DNA of 64,000 bases from Ruegeria spongiae. GTDB taxonomy: Bacteria > Pseudomonadota > Alphaproteobacteria > Rhodobacterales > Rhodobacteraceae. The notes under the pieces are model-generated. The model did no database searches. It had not been told where the DNA came from and was given only the letters and a program-made list of their open reading frames with translations. The stretch is from positions 1-64,000 of the forward strand of contig NZ_JAMFMB010000023.1 of assembly GCF_023502395.1 (NCBI RefSeq). The letters run 5' to 3'. Of this stretch, positions 59,353-64,000 are shown piece after piece. The stretch's first letter is position 1. Every line of letters begins with the position of its first letter. A program made the translations under genes and the position numbers.

Positions 59353-60681
59353 TTACTCGACGGTCTCAGCCGGCAACGCACGTTCGCCATAGGGAATATT
59401 GCGGCCGCCATAGCGCCGCACGCGAATGTTGCACTGCTCGGCATGGCCCACAAAACCCTCAAGCATGCAAAGGCGCGACCCGTATTCGCCGATCAGGGTA
59501 GCTGCCTCATCCGTCGTCACTTTCTGGTAGCTGTGTGTTTTCAGGAACTTCCCAACCCAAAGACCGCCGGTATAGCGACCAGCCTTTTTGGTCGGCAGCG
59601 TGTGGTTGGTGCCAATGACCTTGTCACCATTGGCCACGTTGGTGCGCGGGCCGAGGAACAGCGCGCCGTAGGAGTGCATGTTCTCAAGATACCAGCCGTC
59701 CCGATCGGTCATGATCTGCACATGCTCGTAGGCCATCTCATTGGCGATCGCGAGCATTTCTTCATGGGTGTCACACAGGATCACGTCACCATAATCTTTC
59801 CAAGACGCTGCTGCGGTTTCTCGGGTGGGAAGGATGCTGAGCAGCCTGTCGATTTCGGACAGTGTTCCTTCAGCGAGGCTGCGTGAATTGGTGATCAGGC
59901 ACGCAGGCGAGTTGTACCCATGCTCGGCTTGGCCCACCAGATCTGTTGCGCACATCTCGGCATCCACGGTGTCATCGGCGATGACCATCGTCTCGGTCGG
60001 GCCCGCGAACAGGTCAATACCAACGCGACCGAACAGCTGCCGCTTGGCTTCTGCCACAAAGGCGTTGCCGGGGCCGACGATCATATGAACGGGATCGATG
60101 GTTTCGGACCCGATCGCCATGGCGCCAACGGCCTGAATACCGCCCAGAGCATAAATCTCATGGGCGCCGCCCAAATGCATCGCTGCAACGATCGCGGGAT
60201 GCGGCGCGCCGTCCACCGGAGGTGCCGACGCGATGATCCGGGGCACGCCCGCGACCTGCGCCGTCAGCACCGACATATGAGCCGAGGCCACCATTGGAAA
60301 CTTGCCACCGGGCACGTAACAGCCAACCGACTGCACCGGAATGTTCTTGTGGCCCAGAATGACGCCGGGCAGGGTTTCGGTCTCGATATCCGTCATCGAG
60401 GCGCGCTGCGCTTCGGCGAAGCAGCGGATCTGCGATTGGGCGAACTTGATGTCTGCCATATCGCGGGCCGAGACCTTTTGCATGGCGGCTTCGATCTCGG
60501 ACGCATTCAGGCGAAACGATGCGGGGCTGTAGCTGTCGAATTTTTTGCTCAAATCGCGGATTGCGGCGTCACCCCGGGTTTCGATATCTGCTAGGGTCGC
60601 CTCGACAACCTTGCGCACCTTTGCGTCGTCTTCGGCGCGCGCCTCGGCAGTTTTGTTGATCTTGAGATACTTGATCGACAT
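59353..60681 (-). CDS. HisD/HpsN-like zinc- and NAD-dependent alcohol dehydrogenase
   Basis: 442-residue member of the histidinol dehydrogenase superfamily, closest in my reading to sulfopropanediol 3-dehydrogenase (HpsN) of roseobacters. Zinc ligands Gln251, His254, Asp353 and His413 and the catalytic pair Glu319-His320 are all present, so a four-electron oxidation of an alcohol to a carboxylate is likely. No other histidine genes are nearby and the setting is catabolic, so a biosynthetic HisD is unlikely. GGAG abuts the first ATG (60687) but sits six bases before the second (60681), which I take as the start; HpsN proteins also begin at this point. Confidence 0.9.
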   Translation of the reverse strand: MSIKYLKINKTAEARAEDDAKVRKVVEATLADIETRGDAAIRDLSKKFDSYSPASFRLNASEIEAAMQKVSARDMADIKFAQSQIRCFAEAQRASMTDIETETLPGVILGHKNIPVQSVGCYVPGGKFPMVASAHMSVLTAQVAGVPRIIASAPPVDGAPHPAIVAAMHLGGAHEIYALGGIQAVGAMAIGSETIDPVHMIVGPGNAFVAEAKRQLFGRVGIDLFAGPTETMVIADDTVDAEMCATDLVGQAEHGYNSPACLITNSRSLAEGTLSEIDRLLSILPTRETAAASWKDYGDVILCDTHEEMLAIANEMAYEHVQIMTDRDGWYLENMHSYGALFLGPRTNVANGDKVIGTNHTLPTKKAGRYTGGLWVGKFLKTHSYQKVTTDEAATLIGEYGSRLCMLEGFVGHAEQCNIRVRRYGGRNIPYGERALPAETVE

Positions 60682-60690
60682 GTTCATCTC

Positions 60691-61638
60691 CTAATTGGCA
60701 GGATGCGCGTTTCGATCAGCTGGAATGGCGTTTTCCCAACCCATGCCGCGAAAGACATCACCGCCCAACTGTTTCACAACACTCGCAAAATCGACGCGCA
60801 CAATGTTTTCTGCGATTTTCCAACCATCGATGCGCCAGAAGTCGATATAAGGAATGCGGATGGCCTGACCGGTGGCGGGCATGCCCATGAAATCGGTTTC
60901 CAGGGTCGCGTGGCACGCACCGAAACAGGCGGCCCAATCCCCATCCTGCATGAAATGCCGGGTCCGGAAATCCCGATTACCGAAGAAGTCGCGGAAGGGC
61001 AGATACCAGCCCCGCTCAAACTCTTGCAAACCGTGTTTGAGCCCGCAGCCATAATTGGCGTCCCAGACGAAGTCATCGTGAAAGTACTCCGAGACATCAA
61101 CGTCCGAGCGTTGTAGCGCGGCCTCCATTGCGTGCACGACATCCAGCGGCTTTGCAGCTGCGCCATGGCTCTGCTGACCACGCCAAAGACGGGCCACGGG
61201 TGGGTCTAGGCGGTCCCAACCTTTGCCATCGAACACATCCCAACCCAATTGTGCGGCAACGCCCGCCAGATCGACGCTGACCTTGTTATAAGCGATGCGC
61301 CCGTCGCGGACCTGCCAGAAATCCACATACGATATGCGCAGCGGTCGACCCGTTGCCGGAATGCCCATGAAGTCGCCCGTATGGGTGGCGTGACAGGTCC
61401 CGGCGCAGGCTGCCCAGTCCCCATCTTCAAGCCAGATCGGTGTGTCAAAGCGGCGATCGCCGAATGCGGCCCTGAACGGCTGCTGCCACCCCTCTTCGAA
61501 GGCGGTCAGCCCAGACTTACGGCCACACCCCACGTTGCCGTCCCAGATGAAATCTCCGTGGAACCAAGGCGACATGTCGGCTTCGGACCGCCCGAGCGCT
61601 TGTTCCATGTCTTTGACCAGATCCAGAACTGCTCCCAT
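60691..61638 (-). CDS. SnoaL/NTF2-like protein with internal duplication
   Basis: 315 residues made of two clearly homologous halves (about 1-150 and 165-310). Both contain a W-D-x-N-x-G-C-G segment, a GL-x-x-FE-x-GW motif, DGDWAAC, a DFMGxPATG loop and a DFW...GxIA.N...VD segment. The halves also match the single-domain neighbour encoded at 61638-62174, so duplication and fusion of one ancestral gene is the simplest history. The ATG overlaps that neighbour's stop (TGATG). Fold suggests a small-molecule enzyme; actual chemistry is unknown. Confidence 0.87.
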   Translation of the reverse strand: MGAVLDLVKDMEQALGRSEADMSPWFHGDFIWDGNVGCGRKSGLTAFEEGWQQPFRAAFGDRRFDTPIWLEDGDWAACAGTCHATHTGDFMGIPATGRPLRISYVDFWQVRDGRIAYNKVSVDLAGVAAQLGWDVFDGKGWDRLDPPVARLWRGQQSHGAAAKPLDVVHAMEAALQRSDVDVSEYFHDDFVWDANYGCGLKHGLQEFERGWYLPFRDFFGNRDFRTRHFMQDGDWAACFGACHATLETDFMGMPATGQAIRIPYIDFWRIDGWKIAENIVRVDFASVVKQLGGDVFRGMGWENAIPADRNAHPAN

Positions 61639-62174
61639 TATGCGGGTTCCTTGGGTTGGGGCGGCTTGGCGTCTCCGCGATCAAATGCCTCCCAACCTTT
61701 GCCGTCGAAGACGTCATGCCCGAGCTGTGACAACACATGCGGAAAATCAACCATGACCCAGTTGTCGACTATCTTGCCGTCGACGACCTTCCAGAAATCC
61801 ATATAGCGGATGTCGACGCGCTTGCCGGTTGGGGCCAACCCCATGAACTCACCGGAATGAGTTGCCTCTTGCCGTCCAAAAGCTGCGGCCCATTCGCCCA
61901 TGTAAAGACGCGCTTCGTCGACACATACCTTATCGGAAAAAGCCGCCTGGAACGGGCGTTGCCAGTTGTCCTGGAACTCTTTCAGCCCGGTCTTGGTGCC
62001 ACATCCGAAATTGCCAATCCACCGGAAGCCATGGGCGAAAAAGTCGCCAATGTCGTCGATGCGGTGGTCGTTCAGACCGTCCACCATGGTTTCGATGACG
62101 TTGCGCGTCTCTTCAGTTCTGCCGAGATCCGTATCGCGGCTCAGCACGGCCTGCTCCGGTCGGGACCCCTTCAT
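61638..62174 (-). CDS. SnoaL/NTF2-like protein, single domain
   Basis: 178-residue single-domain version of the group, with WIGNFGCGTKTGLKEF, EFMGLAPTGKRVD, MDFWKVVDGKIVDNWVMVD and a C-terminal GHDVFDGKGW that also ends the first half of the next protein. A GGAGG site lies nine bases before the ATG. It is the first of the four SnoaL-like genes and lies 108 bases after the transporter ATPase gene. Confidence 0.87.
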   Translation of the reverse strand: MKGSRPEQAVLSRDTDLGRTEETRNVIETMVDGLNDHRIDDIGDFFAHGFRWIGNFGCGTKTGLKEFQDNWQRPFQAAFSDKVCVDEARLYMGEWAAAFGRQEATHSGEFMGLAPTGKRVDIRYMDFWKVVDGKIVDNWVMVDFPHVLSQLGHDVFDGKGWEAFDRGDAKPPQPKEPA

Positions 62175-62282
62175 GCCGTTTCCTCCATGCCTACTTAAAA
62201 CAGTTGTTGCTGAACGTGGTCAGCACAGCGCCGCGCCATCACGTAAGCCGGGCGCATTCATCGAACATGTCGCCGTAGTGAG

Positions 62283-63329
62283 TCATTCCAGACGGTCGCC
62301 GGTCTTGGCGTCGAAGAGGTGGCAGATCTCAGCGGGAATGTTCACGGCGGTGTGGTCGCCAATCTCGGCTCGGTAGTCCTTGGCCGCCCGGATGGACGCA
62401 ACGGTTCCACCCATTTTCAACGTGGCAATTGTGGCGTCGCCCAGCAGCTCAAGCGAATAAAGCGGAGCCGAGGATGCTCCATCAGGATCAAGTTCGGCGT
62501 CTTCTGCCCGAAAACCGAGGATCACTTTACCTTCATGCCTGGTTGCAAGCCCGCTGATCGAGACGTTTTGGCCCGTGAATGTGCCGCCCGAAATCTCGCC
62601 TTCCAGAAGGTTCATGGCGGGACTGCCGATAAAGCTGGCAACAAAGGTATTGGCGGGGGTGTCGTAAATGTCGGTCGGGGTGCCGACTTGCTGCACCACG
62701 CCTTTGCTCATTACCACCACACGATCTGCGAGAGTCATTGCTTCGATCTGGTCGTGGGTCACGTAAATCGTGGTCACCTGCAATTCGTGGCTGAGGTTCT
62801 TGATCTGATGTCGCGTCGACACACGCAGCTTGGCATCCAGATTCGACAGTGGCTCGTCCATCAGGAACACGTTGGGTTCCCGCACAATGGCGCGGGCGAG
62901 TGCAACGCGTTGCCGCTGACCGCCCGACAATTCGGCGGGACGGCGATGCATGAAATCAGTCAACTCGACCATCTCTGCCGCGCGCCTGACACGTTCATCG
63001 TGAGTCGACGGATCGGATTTCCGCACTTTCAGCGGAAAGCGGATATTCTCATAGACGTCCAAATTGGGGTAAAGCGCATAGCTCTGAAACACCATCGCAA
63101 CGTCCCGGTCCTTTGGGTCCAAGTCATTGACCACCTGACCGTCAATGGTGATTTCACCTTCAGAGACATCTTCCAGACCCGCGATCATGCGCATGGTCGT
63201 GGTCTTGCCGCAGCCTGATGGGCCCAGCAGGACCAGAAACTCCTTATCGGCTATTGTCAGGTCGAAATTCTGCACCCCGACAAACGATCCCCAACGCTTG
63301 GAAATGTTCTTCAGCTGAATCTCGGCCAT
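62283..63329 (-). CDS. ABC transporter ATP-binding protein, MalK/UgpC type
   Basis: 348 residues. Walker A GPSGCGKTT near 39, signature LSGGQRQRVALARA near 135, Walker B VFLMDEP, and a C-terminal OB-like regulatory domain (about 240-348), as in ATPases that energise sugar, glycerol-phosphate and polyol importers. The ATG at 63329 follows GGAGCCGGA; a longer frame to 63380 lacks support. It heads the minus-strand operon, divergent from the solute-binding protein gene; the two permease genes expected for this class are not in the window and probably follow the binding protein beyond 64000. Confidence 0.95.
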   Translation of the reverse strand: MAEIQLKNISKRWGSFVGVQNFDLTIADKEFLVLLGPSGCGKTTTMRMIAGLEDVSEGEITIDGQVVNDLDPKDRDVAMVFQSYALYPNLDVYENIRFPLKVRKSDPSTHDERVRRAAEMVELTDFMHRRPAELSGGQRQRVALARAIVREPNVFLMDEPLSNLDAKLRVSTRHQIKNLSHELQVTTIYVTHDQIEAMTLADRVVVMSKGVVQQVGTPTDIYDTPANTFVASFIGSPAMNLLEGEISGGTFTGQNVSISGLATRHEGKVILGFRAEDAELDPDGASSAPLYSLELLGDATIATLKMGGTVASIRAAKDYRAEIGDHTAVNIPAEICHLFDAKTGDRLE

Positions 63330-63489
63330 TCCGGCTCCATCCTTTGCATGCGTTCCCATTAAAACTGTCAGCGAATGCAAAATTAGGCAAGAAGAAAATA
63401 TTCAGCGGGATCGTCGATGACCTTTTGAAATCAAAGTCAGTAGGTAGTTCCCTTAAATTTAACAGAAAAATCACTCTAGTAGGAAATTC

Positions 63490-63517
63490 TTGTCATGTGG
63501 CTATTTTTCAGCATAAT
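63490..63517 (+). promoter_or_regulatory. Sigma-70-type promoter candidate for the binding protein gene
   Basis: TTGTCA (63490-63495) and CATAAT (63512-63517), each one base from consensus, with a 16-base spacer. Transcription would begin about 90 bases before the start codon, leaving a leader that includes the palindrome. Confidence 0.5.
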
Positions 63518-63565
63518 GATGACTGCGAATGCACAATAGATCAATAAAATCGCGAGTCTCTTGCC

Positions 63566-63587
63566 TGCCCAAGCGCGCGCCTGGGCA
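63566..63587. promoter_or_regulatory. 22-base palindrome, candidate operator or leader hairpin
   Basis: TGCCCA at 63566-63571 and TGGGCA at 63582-63587 flank GCGCGC-rich sequence; ten of eleven base pairs match, with a CG centre. LacI-family operators are usually palindromes centred on CG, but the site lies downstream of the predicted promoter and could instead form a stable hairpin in the leader RNA. Confidence 0.45.
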
Positions 63588-63613
63588 ACAGGGTCCAACC
63601 GGAGGAAACCAAT

Positions 63614-64000
63614 ATGTCTCTTATGAAAAGTTTTGCGACCGGTGCGGTTGCGGCGCTTATGGCGACCGCCGCCTATGCCGAGTGTGAAATCAGCAGCGGT
63701 AACGTTAACGTTCTGGCGAACGACTTTCCGGCACTAAAGGCGATCACGGAAACCGCCGCCGAATGTGCAAGTGGCGGTGCAACAGTATCGGCCAACCACA
63801 ACAAGGATTTCCGCAATATCACCGTTCAGGCGCTGACACCAAATCCGGCGGAATACACCTCCGTTGTCGTCGCGAACTCCTCCATTGTTCCATTGCTGAA
63901 CGAAGGCCTGCTGCGCCCGCTTGACGATCTGGTCGCCAAACACGGTCAGGGCATTCCCAAAAACCAGTTGATCACCATTGATGGAAAGATCATGGCGATC
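63614..64000 (+). CDS. Extracellular solute-binding protein (partial, runs off window)
   Basis: The first 129 codons of a periplasmic ABC solute-binding protein. ATG at 63614 follows GGAGGAAACC. The N-terminus is a classical signal peptide (Lys, then a hydrophobic run ending ATAAYA, cleavage expected after residue 22), and the mature part (LANDFPALKAITETAAEC, NHNKDFRNITVQAL, YTSVVVANSS) fits family-1 binding proteins for sugars, polyols or glycerol-phosphate-like solutes. It delivers substrate to a transporter energised by the divergent ATPase. The 3' end lies outside the window. Confidence 0.88.
   Translation, partial: MSLMKSFATGAVAALMATAAYAECEISSGNVNVLANDFPALKAITETAAECASGGATVSANHNKDFRNITVQALTPNPAEYTSVVVANSSIVPLLNEGLLRPLDDLVAKHGQGIPKNQLITIDGKIMAI

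Larger units (their letters stand above)
63330..63613. promoter_or_regulatory. Divergent control region of the transporter/catabolic operons
   Basis: AT-rich stretch of 284 bases between the ATPase gene (leftward) and the binding protein gene (rightward), with no open frame of note. It contains the rightward promoter candidate at 63490-63517, a 22-base palindrome at 63566-63587 and the GGAGGAAACC ribosome binding site at 63601. Control by the LacI-type regulator at 56517-57530 is likely. Confidence 0.6.

Noticed and set aside
59353-60681. Histidine biosynthesis gene hisD
   Set aside because: No other his genes are near, the setting is an importer-linked operon and the sequence looks like HpsN-type dehydrogenases.
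55549-62174. SnoaL-like proteins as tailoring cyclases of the polyketide
   Set aside because: They lie beyond the IS scar, in an operon with an importer and a LacI regulator, and the PKS is modular type I, which does not normally use SnoaL cyclases.
1-64000. CRISPR array, tRNA, rRNA or replication origin
   Set aside because: I saw no regularly spaced direct repeats, no recognisable tRNA arms and no rRNA sequence in either strand.

Overview
The window carries two unrelated blocks that meet at a scar of mobile-element remnants near 52.7-53.2 kb. Gene content (sulfopropanediol-dehydrogenase-like HisD homologue, sugar-type ABC transporter, SnoaL-like proteins, IS3 remnant) and the tightly overlapping operons suggest an alphaproteobacterium, most likely a marine Rhodobacteraceae (roseobacter) strain. 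This is an inference from gene families; there is no rRNA or other phylogenetic marker here.

Block 1 (about 52-52673) is a large hybrid polyketide synthase / non-ribosomal peptide synthetase (PKS/NRPS) cluster in two divergent operons. The minus-strand operon, from 12922 down to 52, encodes NRPS (docking-C-A-PCP), PKS (KS-AT-KR-ACP), NRPS (docking-C-A-PCP) and two alpha/beta hydrolases that lack the usual nucleophilic serine. The plus strand, from 13306, encodes a phosphopantetheinyl transferase, a MOP-type flippase, a type II thioesterase and six one-module PKS proteins: KS-AT-KR-ACP; KS-AT-DH-ER-KR-ACP; KS-AT-cMT-ACP; KS-AT-DH-cMT-ER-KR-ACP; KS-AT-DH-cMT-KR-ACP; KS-AT-DH-ER-KR-ACP. Almost every PKS/NRPS junction is a 4-11 base overlap of stop and start codons.

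Termini of the proteins suggest how the line is wired. The last PKS on the plus strand and the PKS on the minus strand both end in a short acidic tail (EEIDL, EEIVI), and both NRPSs begin with a TubC-type docking domain. I therefore infer the order six PKS modules -> NRPS at 9449-12922 -> PKS at 4993-9456 -> NRPS at 1739-4996. The predicted product is a polyketide acyl chain with three C-methyl groups, joined to a glycine that is extended to 4-amino-3-hydroxybutanoate, then to a second residue of unclear identity. No loading module and no terminal thioesterase or reductase is present, so priming and release are open questions.

The boundary (52674-53230) holds the first codons of an IS110-like transposase running directly into the 3' part of an IS3-family transposase gene on the other strand.

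Block 2 (53231-64000) looks like a catabolic operon on the minus strand: ABC-transporter ATPase, four SnoaL/NTF2-like proteins (seven NTF2-like domains, by my reading), a HisD/HpsN-like dehydrogenase, a short-chain dehydrogenase, a LacI-type repressor, a two-half cupin and a MetE-family zinc methyl/thiol transferase. A divergent periplasmic solute-binding protein gene starts at 63614 and runs off the window. The set looks like uptake and oxidation of one small polar compound that I cannot identify; the multiplied SnoaL-like domains are the most unusual part.
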